Positions 49,752 to 57,725 of a DNA stretch of 64,000 nt are shown here, piece by piece (the stretch's first letter is position 1; the number at the start of each line of letters is the position of its first letter). A program made the translations under genes and the position numbers. The stretch lies in contig NZ_JACHGW010000002.1 of NCBI RefSeq assembly GCF_014202505.1, positions 930,001-994,000 on the forward strand, read 5' to 3'. The notes under the pieces are model-generated. The model saw only the letters and a program-made list of their open reading frames with translations, made no database searches and had not been told where the DNA came from. The DNA is from Armatimonas rosea (lineage in GTDB: Bacteria; Armatimonadota; Armatimonadia; Armatimonadales; Armatimonadaceae).

Positions 49752-50029
49752 GCGGGTCTCTCGGTGGGCTTCTTAAGAAAACCGAAGTAGAAGCAGAGCA
49801 GAAAGAAGACAAAGTGGATCGCGCTCCGTGTCCCTGCCAGCTCCGGTGTCTGGATCATCGCTGTTCCTAAGATCGGGACGGAGACTTTGGCTAGCGAGAG
49901 GTAGAGCAAGACGCCACTACTCACGAAGAATGCCCCCGCAAGAAACTTACGCACCTCGATGCTCTTTTTGACAAAATAGAGTGTCGCACCCCCGAGGAGA
50001 AGCGCGGCGATTGCGTAGAGGATAAGCAC
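49748..50029 (-). CDS. Three-helix membrane protein of unknown function
   Basis: 93 residues with three membrane helices (~3-20, 28-48, 68-86) and a short polar C-terminus (KKPTERPA). Start LILYAIAALLLGGATLYFV. No family recognised. Coupled by ATGA to the tandem GNAT gene downstream and one base from the preceding small gene, so part of a three-gene operon. Confidence 0.65.
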   Translation of the reverse strand: MLILYAIAALLLGGATLYFVKKSIEVRKFLAGAFFVSSGVLLYLSLAKVSVPILGTAMIQTPELAGTRSAIHFVFFLLCFYFGFLKKPTERPA

Positions 50030-50030
50030 T

Positions 50031-50387
50031 TCAGATTACCTCCGGCGTGGAGCGTAGCGTCTCCAGGGCTTGCTTCAGGCGATCGTAGTCGCAGGGCCTG
50101 AGCTCAATCTCACTAATTCGCCCACTTGTTCGGCGAAACCGGACGATCAAGCGGCGTTGCCCCCACACTGTTCCCCCATCGCGTATCTCTAGAATATCGC
50201 TGGGCGCGATCTGGTGCTCTAGGTCGTAGAACTCTGAGAATAGCTTAAAGAGGGCGAAGACTGAGGTCACTTGTAGCCCCGTGGAGGTGACGCGGATCGT
50301 CAGCGCATTTGAGGCACCGAGGCCAACTTGGTTGTGATCGAGGGAGCTACCTGAGGCAAATTTTTCCTCATAGAGAAGGATAGACAT
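50031..50387 (-). CDS. Small beta-rich protein, possibly PH-like
   Basis: 118 residues from the ATG at 50387 (MSILLYEEKFASGSS); a GTG five codons upstream is an alternative. Strand-rich: LTIRVTSTGLQVTSVFALFKLF, DILEIRDGGTVWGQRRLIVRFRR and ISEIELRPCDYDRLKQALETL, the layout of a bacterial PH-like domain ending in a helix. No catalytic residue. A minus-strand TATACT lies ~25 bases upstream, so it has a short leader. First gene of a three-gene operon. Confidence 0.65.
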   Translation of the reverse strand: MSILLYEEKFASGSSLDHNQVGLGASNALTIRVTSTGLQVTSVFALFKLFSEFYDLEHQIAPSDILEIRDGGTVWGQRRLIVRFRRTSGRISEIELRPCDYDRLKQALETLRSTPEVI

Positions 50388-50438
50388 TATTACCTGCTTC
50401 ACTGTTGCTTCGGAATGGGGTCAGTATAGCATCTCAGG

Positions 50439-50444
50439 TAAAAT
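50439..50444 (+). promoter_or_regulatory. Leaderless -10 box for the beta-propeller gene
   Basis: GGTAAAAT, six bases, ATG (50451). Confidence 0.7.
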
Positions 50445-50450
50445 GGGCGC

Positions 50451-51623
50451 ATGCAAGACTGGACACGGTTTCGAGGACCCAATGGCACGGGGATCGGGCA
50501 GCCCACGGGAGTCGCGGCGGATTTTACGGACAAGGACGTTCGCTGGAAGGCGACTCTCCCCGGCGAGGGGCACTCGTCGCCGGTGCTCATGGGCGAGTCG
50601 TTGTTGGTGACGGCGGCCCAGCGCGAGGCGGGGAAGCGGCACTTGGTCTGCCTGGACACCAAGACCGGAAAAGAGCGCTGGCGGCAGAGCTTTGACTTCA
50701 AGGTCTACCACACCCACGAGCTCAACACCGCCGCCAGCGCGACTCCCACGGTTGACAAAGAGCGGGTCTACGCCACCTGGCCTAGCGACGAAAACTTTGT
50801 GGTGACGGCGCACACGCTGGCGGGAAAGCCGGTCTGGCAGCGGGAGTTTGGGGCCTTTCCCACCCAGCACGGAGGCGCATCGGCCCCGATCCTCTACGAC
50901 GGTATGCTGATCTTCTCCCGCGAGCCGGAGAACGCGCCGGGCGGGCTGGTGGCGCTGGATGCCAAGACCGGACAGACACGCTGGGAGGTGAAGCGGCCCA
51001 GCAAGGACGCCCCCTACGCGGTTCCGATGCTCTACCAGCCCGAGAAGACCGCCCCGATGCAGCTGCTCTTTGCGAGCACGGCCCAAGGGATCACGAGTGT
51101 CGAGGCCGCAACCGGGAAAGTCCTCTGGGACCTGCCAGGGCTCTTTAGCCTGCGCTGTGTCGGCTCCCCGATCTTCGCGGGTGGGCTGATCTTCGCCGGG
51201 ACCGGGGTGGGCAATGGCAGCCGGCTCTTTGTGGCGCTGAGGCCCGGTGCAAACGGTGGCAAGCCGGAGCTCGCCTGGAAGCAGACCCGCAACACGCCCT
51301 ACGTTCCTTGCCCGCTCTATGCCAATGACCTACTCTTCCTCTGGGGCGATGGCGGCGTGGTCCACTGCGTGAAGCCGACGACTGGGGAGACGGTCTGGCT
51401 GGAGCGTGTGGGCGGGAACTTCTATGGCTCGCCCGTGTTTTGTGAGGGGAAGCTCTGGGCGACAAGTAATAAAGGTGAGCTGGTGGTGATCGCCGCCGAG
51501 AAGACCTTCAAGATCCTAGGCCGCCACGACCTGGGAGAGGGAACCAACTCGACGCCCGCCTTTGGCGAGAAGACGCTCTACCTGCGCACGCTGAGCCACC
51601 TCACTGCCGTGAGCGGGAAGTAG
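50451..51623 (+). CDS. PQQ-like beta-propeller repeat protein
   Basis: 390 residues of repeating beta blades: VCLDTKTGKERWRQSF, AHTLAGKPVWQREFG, VALDAKTGQTRWEVKRP, VEAATGKVLWDLPG and VKPTTGETVWLERVG, each ending in the W-containing strand of a PQQ/WD-like propeller. It begins DWTRFRGPNGTGIG, as in outer-membrane PQQ-repeat proteins of Planctomycetes, but has no signal peptide. No PQQ-binding or metal residues are evident, so it is more likely a binding scaffold than an enzyme. Leaderless promoter. Confidence 0.88.
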   Translation: MQDWTRFRGPNGTGIGQPTGVAADFTDKDVRWKATLPGEGHSSPVLMGESLLVTAAQREAGKRHLVCLDTKTGKERWRQSFDFKVYHTHELNTAASATPTVDKERVYATWPSDENFVVTAHTLAGKPVWQREFGAFPTQHGGASAPILYDGMLIFSREPENAPGGLVALDAKTGQTRWEVKRPSKDAPYAVPMLYQPEKTAPMQLLFASTAQGITSVEAATGKVLWDLPGLFSLRCVGSPIFAGGLIFAGTGVGNGSRLFVALRPGANGGKPELAWKQTRNTPYVPCPLYANDLLFLWGDGGVVHCVKPTTGETVWLERVGGNFYGSPVFCEGKLWATSNKGELVVIAAEKTFKILGRHDLGEGTNSTPAFGEKTLYLRTLSHLTAVSGK

Positions 51624-51626
51624 TCG

Positions 51627-51767
51627 CCCTGGTTGGAGCGGGGCGTCAACGGGCGTCGCAGACTCCGCCGCAAAGGCCTTCGGCCATCGGGCTTATTTAT
51701 GGCCGAAGGCCTTTCCAGCGTGAAGCGCTCGTTGACGCCCCCTTCCCACGGGGGCGGTCCAACAGGA
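51627..51767. repeat. Palindromic hairpin element, family A (copy 5)
   Basis: Left hairpin CGCCCTG-GTTGGAG-CGGGGCG, where one T-G pair replaces C-G. Centre GGCCTTCGGCC...GGCCGAAGGCC. Right GAAGCGCTCGTTGACGCC and hairpin GCCCCC-TTCCCAC-GGGGGC. A T-G pair tolerated in one orientation favours a structure acting as RNA. Confidence 0.8.
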
Positions 51768-51787
51768 CACATTAAAGGAATCCAAAC

Positions 51788-53209
51788 ATGTCATTGCCGT
51801 ATCTACCGACCCTGCGTCGGGGCCAAGTCTACGAGAGCCTGGAGAAGGCCGAGCTCAAGAGTGTCAAGAGCGGGGAGCTTGTCGCCCATGTTGGGCAGGT
51901 CAACGCGGGCGTGATCCGCCGTGACCTACGCAAGCCGTCGCGTGCCTGCCTGCGCGATATCCCTGTCGCACGGCTCCTAGAGATCTGCGCCGACGCCGGC
52001 AAGCACTTTATGGAGTCCGCGCTCCCGCTGGGCGATGGGCAAGTGCAGACCCCCGACGACTATATCGCGCAGCTGGCGGCGACCAGTGGCCTACCGCACG
52101 TCATGATCCGCCGCAACATGGCCAAGATCAACCAAGTCTTCACCCAGATGCCCACCATCCTCAAGGGCCTCACCCGCGGGATGCCCTTAGACGTCCTAGA
52201 CAACGGCTACGGCGAGCAGAACGGCGTCCCCGTGAGCTACTACGCCACCACCGCGGCGCTGGGAGTCGTGCTTCCGAGCAACTCCCCGGGCGTCAACTCG
52301 CTCTGGATTCCCTGTATCGCCCTCAAGATTCCGATCGTCCTCAAGCCAGGCCGCGAGGAGCCGTGGACCCCGTTTCGCATCATCCAGGCGTTTCTCGCCG
52401 CCGGTGCCCCGCCCGAGGCATTTAGCTTCTACCCCACCGACCACGAGGGGAGCGCCGCGGTGATGGAGCACTGCAAGCGCGCGATCATCTTCGGCGATCA
52501 GGCGACGGTCGAGCGCTACGCGGGCAACCCCGGTGTCAGTGTCCACGGTCCCGGCTGGAGCAAGGTGCTTATCGGCGAGGATAAGATCGAGCGCTGGCCG
52601 GAGTTTATTGACGTCATCGCATCGTCGATTGCGGACAACGGCGGCCGCAGCTGCATCAATGCCAGCGCCGTGGTGGTTCCCAAGTACGGCGCTGAGATCG
52701 CCGATGCACTGGCCAAGAAGCTCGCCGCTATCGAGCCGCGCCCCGCCAGCGATCCCGATGCCGTTCTCTCGGGCTTTGCCAACCCCAAGATGGCCGAGTG
52801 GATGGATGGCGCGGTCACCGATGGCCTGAAAACGTCGGGTGCGGAGGATGTGACGGCCAAGTACCGCACCGGCGAGCGCTTGGTGGAATTGGATGGCAGC
52901 ACCTACCTGCGCCCAACCATCGTCCGCTGTAATAACTTCCAGCACCCGCTCTCCAACAAGGAGTACCTCTTCCCCTACGCCAGCGTGGTCGAGGTGCCTC
53001 AGAGCGAGATGCTCAGCCAGATCGGCCCCTCGCTGGTCGTCATGGCGATCACCGAGGACCAGGCCTTCATCGACCAGCTCTTCGACTGCCCGCTCATCGA
53101 CCGCCTCAACCTCGGCCCCATCTCCACGATGGTCACGTCGTGGGACCAGCCCCACGAAGGCAACCTCTTCGAGTTCCTCTACAAACGCCGCTCGCTCCAG
53201 CGGGCGTAG
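51788..53209 (+). CDS. Aldehyde dehydrogenase / LuxC-like acyl reductase
   Basis: 473 residues with ALDH fold. The catalytic Cys lies in NGGRSCINASAVVVP; LGVVLPSNSPGVNSLWIPCIALKIPIVLKPGREEPWTP forms the NAD(P)-binding part; and the long N-terminal helix bundle (~1-110) is typical of the LuxC-like or CoA-acylating subclass. With the LuxE-like gene at 44923 it may reduce a carboxylate to an aldehyde via an acyl-AMP or thioester intermediate. Ribosome site AAAGGAA before the ATG. Followed by a Rho-independent terminator. Confidence 0.8.
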   Translation: MSLPYLPTLRRGQVYESLEKAELKSVKSGELVAHVGQVNAGVIRRDLRKPSRACLRDIPVARLLEICADAGKHFMESALPLGDGQVQTPDDYIAQLAATSGLPHVMIRRNMAKINQVFTQMPTILKGLTRGMPLDVLDNGYGEQNGVPVSYYATTAALGVVLPSNSPGVNSLWIPCIALKIPIVLKPGREEPWTPFRIIQAFLAAGAPPEAFSFYPTDHEGSAAVMEHCKRAIIFGDQATVERYAGNPGVSVHGPGWSKVLIGEDKIERWPEFIDVIASSIADNGGRSCINASAVVVPKYGAEIADALAKKLAAIEPRPASDPDAVLSGFANPKMAEWMDGAVTDGLKTSGAEDVTAKYRTGERLVELDGSTYLRPTIVRCNNFQHPLSNKEYLFPYASVVEVPQSEMLSQIGPSLVVMAITEDQAFIDQLFDCPLIDRLNLGPISTMVTSWDQPHEGNLFEFLYKRRSLQRA

Positions 53210-53223
53210 TCCCTCCTCCCCAG

Positions 53224-53266
53224 CCCCTCCTCCCGAGAATCGCGGGAGGAGGGGAGAGGTTTTTTT
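53224..53266 (+). terminator. Rho-independent terminator after the ALDH gene
   Basis: Stem CCCCTCCTCCCG/CGGGAGGAGGGG, seven-base loop, then AGAGG and a run of seven T. The T-run is slightly removed from the stem, but alternative pairing of the upstream CCTCC with GAGAGG closes the gap. Confidence 0.75.
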
Positions 53267-53270
53267 CCTT

Positions 53271-54008
53271 ATGTCGACCATGGAGCGCTATTTTTCGGGT
53301 GAGTGCGAGGCCGTTTGGGCAGAGCTAAACTGTGGAGTGGACCGCTTTGGAAAGCCGATCTCTACTGAGGATGCCGAGGCTGTGGCATGGGAAACCATGC
53401 GCCGTGTACGGCACAACATCGAAATTCTTATTCCTCGACTTACCGAAATGGGCTATGACTTTGGAAACCATTGGTTGAAGTGGCCTTCTGAGCGAATTGG
53501 GATACCTTGGTTTCGGGGTGCACACGTGCCACCAGATGCAAATATTGAGGAGAAAATTGCGTTTTGGGAAGCGAAAGCTGGTTCAATCCCATTGGCGCTA
53601 AAGGCGTTTTGGAGAGAGGTTGGCAGTGTTGATCTTTGTGGCATCATGACTCACTGGCCGCGTTCCTGCCATGACCCGCTGATGGTTTGGCCAATCGATG
53701 AGGTGTTTGAGTACTATGAGTACTCCAAATACAGTCATTCTGGCCAGCCGCCCTACACATTTTGTGCATCAATATCCGTGGATGATGTCATGAAGTACAC
53801 ACCTGCTGGTGGAGCTGATTACTTTATTGATCTCCCTGAGGCATTGGCTGACCCTCTTTTAAAGATTGAGCCCAATCGAACGACCTTTGTGAATTACCTC
53901 CGTATTGCCTTCGAGTGGGGCGGTTTTCCTGGGTTCAAGCAACTTGGTTATAAGGATGCTCCGATGGAGGATATTGCAAAACTCCGTGAGGGACTTTTGT
54001 CCATTTAG
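53271..54008 (+). CDS. AT-richer protein of unknown function
   Basis: 245 residues from ATG at 53271 (MSTMERYFSGECEAVW), directly after the ALDH terminator. Visible: ECEAVWAELNCGVDRFGKPISTEDAEAVAWETMRRVRHNIEIL, ALKAFWREVGSVDLCGIMTHWP and a C-terminal FEWGGFPGFKQLGY. The AFWREVGSVD pattern with surrounding helices is reminiscent of SMI1/KNR4-type proteins, but the match is not firm. GC content is clearly lower than in both neighbours, suggesting recent transfer. No signal peptide. Confidence 0.65.
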   Translation: MSTMERYFSGECEAVWAELNCGVDRFGKPISTEDAEAVAWETMRRVRHNIEILIPRLTEMGYDFGNHWLKWPSERIGIPWFRGAHVPPDANIEEKIAFWEAKAGSIPLALKAFWREVGSVDLCGIMTHWPRSCHDPLMVWPIDEVFEYYEYSKYSHSGQPPYTFCASISVDDVMKYTPAGGADYFIDLPEALADPLLKIEPNRTTFVNYLRIAFEWGGFPGFKQLGYKDAPMEDIAKLREGLLSI

Positions 54009-54059
54009 TTATTGATAGGTAGTCGACGTGATAAAATTGGGGGTGAAAGGATGTTTGCT

Positions 54060-54332
54060 ATGCCACACCCGCGTTTTTCGGGCGACGAGATTGTGCGCCT
54101 TGGGGAAGAACTCTACGAAGCGACCGTTCGAGCGTTGGTAGAGACCGACGAAAACATCGGCAAAATTGTCTCCATTGATGTTGAAACCGGTGACTTCGCC
54201 GTGGATGCTGATCCGGTGCGCACGGGTCTTCAGGTGCAGGCTAAGCATCCGGGGGCTGCGATCTACGGGAAGCGAATTGGCTACAATGCTGCCTTTGCCT
54301 TAGGAGGAACCCTCACGAAGTCCGCATCGTGA
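54060..54332 (+). CDS. Small conserved protein, possible antitoxin-like family
   Basis: 90 residues from the ATG at 54060 (MPHPRFSGDEIVRLGEELYE), with GAAAGG nine bases upstream; an ATG nine bases earlier is possible. Then VETDENIGKIVSIDVETGDFAVDADPVRTGLQVQAKHPGAAIYGKRIGYNAAFALGG. The GKIVxIDxETGDFxxD and RIGY(N/D)A patterns recur in small proteins of cyanobacteria and Chloroflexi usually found next to aspartic-protease genes. No protease lies next to it here. Moderate GC. Function unknown. Confidence 0.68.
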   Translation: MPHPRFSGDEIVRLGEELYEATVRALVETDENIGKIVSIDVETGDFAVDADPVRTGLQVQAKHPGAAIYGKRIGYNAAFALGGTLTKSAS

Positions 54333-54348
54333 AAGTTACGCCGTTGTG

Positions 54349-54990
54349 ATGCTTCTTGATGACAACTCCCTGACGCGCTCCTCGGTGGTGGCGAACTCGA
54401 CGATGAACCGGGAGCGGGGGCTTTTGGGGGCTAATAGCTACGCCAAAGACCTCGGGTTTGCGCCGCTGGTGTGGCTGGAGGGGCGACGTCCGGCGCGGTG
54501 GCTGGATTTATGCTGTGGCTCTGGGCGGGCGCTGATCGAGGCGGCGGGGCTGTGCATCGGGCAGGGGATCGAGATTGTCGGGGTGGACTTGGTGGGGCTC
54601 TTTGCCGACGGCGGCGACGACTTTCCGCACCTGCGCCTGATCGAGAGCCCGGTGGGGGAGTGCGCTTTGGAGGGGCCGTTTGAGCTGATCACCTGTGTGC
54701 ATGGCCTTCACTACCTTGGGGATAAGCTCGGGACTCTGGCGCAGTACGCCGCGCTGCTTTCCGAGACGGGGCGCTTGGTGGGGCACTTGGACTTGGTCAA
54801 TATTCAGGGAGTGGAGCGGCGTAGGCTCCTGGCATTGCTCCGAAAACACGGCTGGCGCTACGACACGCGTCGGCACCTGATCGAGGGGACGGTGCAGAGC
54901 CAGCCGCTGCCGCTACGCTACTTGGGCGCGCTGGACCACGACGCGCCAAACTTCACGGGGCAGCCCGGTGTGAACTCGTTCTACGAATAA
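54349..54990 (+). CDS. Class I SAM-dependent methyltransferase
   Basis: 213 residues from the ATG at 54349; a GTG three bases earlier is possible. Motif I is ARWLDLCCGSGRALIEAA; motif II has IVGVDLVGLF with the acidic residue that binds ribose; ELITCVHGLHYL and LLSETGRLVGHLDLV follow as motifs III and post-III. The C-terminal part is short. Acceptor unknown. Convergent with metK, which makes its cofactor, sharing a bidirectional terminator. Confidence 0.87.
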   Translation: MLLDDNSLTRSSVVANSTMNRERGLLGANSYAKDLGFAPLVWLEGRRPARWLDLCCGSGRALIEAAGLCIGQGIEIVGVDLVGLFADGGDDFPHLRLIESPVGECALEGPFELITCVHGLHYLGDKLGTLAQYAALLSETGRLVGHLDLVNIQGVERRRLLALLRKHGWRYDTRRHLIEGTVQSQPLPLRYLGALDHDAPNFTGQPGVNSFYE

Positions 54991-54994
54991 AAAC

Positions 54995-55020
54995 GCCCCC
55001 GGTCCATGTGGGCCGGGGGC
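54995..55020. terminator. Bidirectional hairpin terminator
   Basis: Stem GCCCCCGG/CCGGGGGC with loop TCCATGTGGG. ATAAAAAC precedes and ATTTGG follows, so it can end both the methyltransferase and metK transcripts. Confidence 0.75.
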
Positions 55021-55033
55021 ATTTGGGTGTAGG

Positions 55034-56260
55034 TTAGGCCAGCTCGCTGGCGCGGCTGGTGTCCTCCCAGGGGAAGCTAGGGTTACCGAAGTGGCCGTTC
55101 TTGGCGGTGGCTTGGTAGATCGGGCGGCGCAGGTTGAGCGTCTCGATAATGCCCTTGGGGGTCAGATCGAACTTGCTCTTGAGGCGGGCCGAGATCTCCG
55201 TGTCGGGGAGCTTGCCCGTGCCGAAGGTATCCACACGCACCGAGACCGGCTGTGCAACCCCGATGGCGTAGGCGAGCTGGATCTCGCACTTGCTGGCCAG
55301 CCCCGCGGCGATAACCAGCTTGGCGAGGTAGCGCGCGACATAGGCTGCCGAGCGGTCTACTTTTGTCGGGTCCTTGCCCGAGAACGCACCGCCGCCATGG
55401 CGCGCGTAGCCGCCGTAGGTATCGACAATGATCTTGCGCCCGGTCAGACCCGAGTCGCCGTGGGGGCCGCCGATCAGGAAGTTGCCGGTCGGGTTGACAA
55501 AGCAGCGGATGGCGTTGTCAGCGACGGTCGCATCGAGGTTGTCGGGAGAGAGCGCCACGAGCTCGCCGGTGATGAGACTGGGGCACTCCTTGAGGAGAAC
55601 CGGGCGGATCAGGGTCTCGATAATCTCCTGGCGCGCCTCGTCGGTGAAGTAGGGCTTGCCGTGCTTGGAGGCCATGACACTCTCATCGTGCTGGGTGGAG
55701 AGCACAATGGCATCGAGCCCGACTGGCTTGCCGCTGCTGTCGTACTTGACGGTCACCTGGCTCTTGGCATCGGGGCGGAGCCAGGCCAGTTTCTTGGAGT
55801 TGCGCAGCTCGACATGGGTCGCGACAAGCTGGTGCGCGACCTGGATCGGCAGGGGCATCAGCGCCTCGGTATCGTCGCAGGCATACCCAAACATCAGACC
55901 TTGGTCGCCCGCACCGCCCGAGTCGACGCCCATGGCGATATCGGGGGACTGGGCATGCACAAAGTTAAAGACACGCACCTCGTTGGCAGAGAAGAGCATC
56001 GCAGGATCGTTGTAGCCAATCTCCGCAATCACCGCGCGAGCCAGCTCATCGACCTTGCGTGCGGTTAGGGCGTCTTTTTGCGTGGTAATCTCCCCCGCGA
56101 CCACCACGGTATCTGTGGTGACCAGCGTCTCACAGGCAACACGGCTGGTGGGTAGCTCCGCGAGGCAGAAGTCCAGGATGGCATCACTGATTTGATCGGC
56201 GATCTTATCGGGATGGCCAACGGAGACGGACTCCGAGGTAAACAGGGAAGTATCAGACAT
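55034..56260 (-). CDS. metK: S-adenosylmethionine synthetase
   Basis: Makes S-adenosylmethionine from ATP and methionine. 408 residues. Start [30 protein letters not shown], with the catalytic His in GHPDK; metal and phosphate site residues in [33 protein letters not shown] and [19 protein letters not shown] are the two PROSITE signatures. Full length. Controlled by the SAM-I riboswitch upstream, so its own product shuts it down. Highly conserved, no oddity. Confidence 0.98.
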   Translation of the reverse strand: MSDTSLFTSESVSVGHPDKIADQISDAILDFCLAELPTSRVACETLVTTDTVVVAGEITTQKDALTARKVDELARAVIAEIGYNDPAMLFSANEVRVFNFVHAQSPDIAMGVDSGGAGDQGLMFGYACDDTEALMPLPIQVAHQLVATHVELRNSKKLAWLRPDAKSQVTVKYDSSGKPVGLDAIVLSTQHDESVMASKHGKPYFTDEARQEIIETLIRPVLLKECPSLITGELVALSPDNLDATVADNAIRCFVNPTGNFLIGGPHGDSGLTGRKIIVDTYGGYARHGGGAFSGKDPTKVDRSAAYVARYLAKLVIAAGLASKCEIQLAYAIGVAQPVSVRVDTFGTGKLPDTEISARLKSKFDLTPKGIIETLNLRRPIYQATAKNGHFGNPSFPWEDTSRASELA

Positions 56261-56317
56261 TTCGTTCTCTCTTTAGTTCCGTGTCCAGCCTGAGGCGTGC
56301 GGCGAGAGAAGAGTGTC

Positions 56318-56424
56318 TCTTGTCTTCGCAGGAAGCGCCTGCTCGGAATTCGCACCAGGCTACGCAGATTCGCGCCGGTTGCGGTGGTTTCATAGGGCCG
56401 ATCCCTCCGCCACTCTGGACAAGA
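56318..56424 (-). ncRNA. SAM-I (S-box) riboswitch upstream of metK
   Basis: On the minus strand: P1 TCTTGTC/GACAAGA closes CAGAGTGGCGGAGGGA, TCGGCCCTATGAAACC, CGCAACCGG and CTGGTGCGAATTCC. These match the SAM-I core (GAGGGA, GGCCC-AUGAAACC, GCAACC, GGUGCUAAUUCC). The 57 bases between P1 and the ATG have no U-run; TTCTCTC just after P1 can pair with GAGAGAA next to the start, so control is probably translational. Confidence 0.93.
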
Positions 56425-56438
56425 CTGTTGTCATGTTT

Positions 56439-56467
56439 ACTCTACCATGCGGAAAAATAGCCGTCAA
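56439..56467 (-). promoter_or_regulatory. metK promoter
   Basis: Minus strand TTGACG (56462-56467), 17-base spacer, TAGAGT (56439-56444). Transcription would start just upstream of the riboswitch P1. Confidence 0.8.
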
Positions 56468-56471
56468 TAGC

Positions 56472-56500
56472 TTGACAGAGGGAAAGACCTATGGTATTAT
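56472..56500 (+). promoter_or_regulatory. tRNA-Lys promoter
   Basis: TTGACA (56472-56477), 17 bases, TATTAT (56495-56500), with the tRNA beginning 14 bases after the -10. Nearly consensus, back-to-back with the metK promoter. Confidence 0.85.
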
Positions 56501-56514
56501 TCCCCTTGCGTTTC

Positions 56515-56587
<73 letters not shown>

Positions 56588-56595
56588 TCCGAAAG

Positions 56596-56630
56596 CAGCC
56601 ACTATCAGTAACTGATGGTGGCTGTATTTC
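56596..56630 (+). terminator. tRNA-Lys terminator
   Basis: Hairpin CAGCCACTATCAG-TAA-CTGATGGTGGCTG (12 of 13 pairs), followed by TATTTC. Ends the tRNA transcript before the recombinase promoter. Confidence 0.8.
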
Positions 56631-56641
56631 TTGTAAGAGTG

Positions 56642-56670
56642 TTGACGCTGTTGATAGCTATTGCTACATT
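56642..56670 (+). promoter_or_regulatory. Recombinase promoter
   Basis: TTGACG (56642-56647), 17 bases, TACATT (56665-56670). A short leader with AAGGGG as ribosome site precedes the ATG at 56700. Confidence 0.7.
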
Positions 56671-56699
56671 CAAAATGATCTATCCGTAAGGGGTGTCAG

Positions 56700-57725
56700 A
56701 TGTACAAAGCTTTGGGCCAAAACAGCCTCATCACCTGGGAGGAAGCCATCCAGGAGTTCTCCTACCACCTTCAGGCGACACGCTCGCCTCAGACCCTGCG
56801 CTTCTACAAAGTCCAGCTCCGGCAGTTCACGCCTTGGGCCAATGAGAACCAGGTGCCCTTCCAGGGCTTCGGCAAGCGCCACCTCGACCGGTACCTCGCG
56901 TACCGGCAAGGCAAAGGCATCGGGCCGACCACGCTCCGCCATGATGCCATTTGCCTGAAAGCTCTGTGCAAGTGGTGCTCACGCAACGATCTTCTGGAGC
57001 GCAACCCGCTGGCCGACTACGAGATTCGCAAGGCTCCTGCCCCTGCCCGCTACATGCCGCCCGATGATGATGTCCGGGCAATCTTAGAGGCGACCCGTAA
57101 CTACTTCGACCCTACCAAGAATCCCGATGCCCGTTTCCTACCTCCCGGCAAACGACTCTTTCACCGGGATCGCAATATCGCCATCACCATCGGACTGCTC
57201 GATAGCGCGTGTCGTGTGGGAGAGCTACTCGCCTTGAAGGTGGAGGACTACCGCATCAAAGAGCGGATGATCTACATCCGGGAGAGCAAAGGTCGCGAAC
57301 CCAGAGCGCTTCCGGTCAGTCCGGGATGGGCCAGTGCGATGGAAATCTGGCTCCGACTCCGAAAGAAGCTCATGTCCAACCTGCCTCCTGAGGAAGATGA
57401 GGGCTGGCTCTTCATCAACGAGATGGGCAATCAGGCTGATATTCACTCGTTCCGCCGTGCCCTCAAGACCTATGCTCGCTGGGCAAACCTGCCCGGCTCT
57501 ATCACACTTCACAGCCTACGTCGTTTCTCGCTCAACAAACTCGCCAAGACAAACTTGCTTGCCGCTCAGACTATCGCAGGGCATAAGGAGACAAAGACCA
57601 CGTTGCTCTACACTAAACTCGACCCGGACTTCGTTCGTGACGTGCACCAGAGCGTTGGTGTTGTCCAGAAGATTCTTCAGAATCCAGCCAAGGAACTGGT
57701 GGTTCGTCGCAAGCGTTTGGTTTGA
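56700..57725 (+). CDS. Tyrosine site-specific recombinase (integrase)
   Basis: 341 residues. N-terminal SAM-like/core-binding domain ~12-105 (EEAIQEFSYHLQATRSPQTLRFYKVQLRQF), then the catalytic domain with the complete set: Arg172 in CRVGELLAL, Lys197 in ESKGREPR, His271 and Arg274 in LHSLRRFS, His295 in AGHKETKTTLLYTK and Tyr304. It has no XerC/D-like neighbours. Directly downstream of tRNA-Lys, so it is the likely integrase of the element that starts here. The matching distal att site is not seen within the window. Confidence 0.95.
   Translation: MYKALGQNSLITWEEAIQEFSYHLQATRSPQTLRFYKVQLRQFTPWANENQVPFQGFGKRHLDRYLAYRQGKGIGPTTLRHDAICLKALCKWCSRNDLLERNPLADYEIRKAPAPARYMPPDDDVRAILEATRNYFDPTKNPDARFLPPGKRLFHRDRNIAITIGLLDSACRVGELLALKVEDYRIKERMIYIRESKGREPRALPVSPGWASAMEIWLRLRKKLMSNLPPEEDEGWLFINEMGNQADIHSFRRALKTYARWANLPGSITLHSLRRFSLNKLAKTNLLAAQTIAGHKETKTTLLYTKLDPDFVRDVHQSVGVVQKILQNPAKELVVRRKRLV

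Noticed and set aside
3210-51767. Hairpin elements as a CRISPR array
   Set aside because: Copies are kilobases apart in separate gene gaps, without regular spacers, and no cas genes are present.
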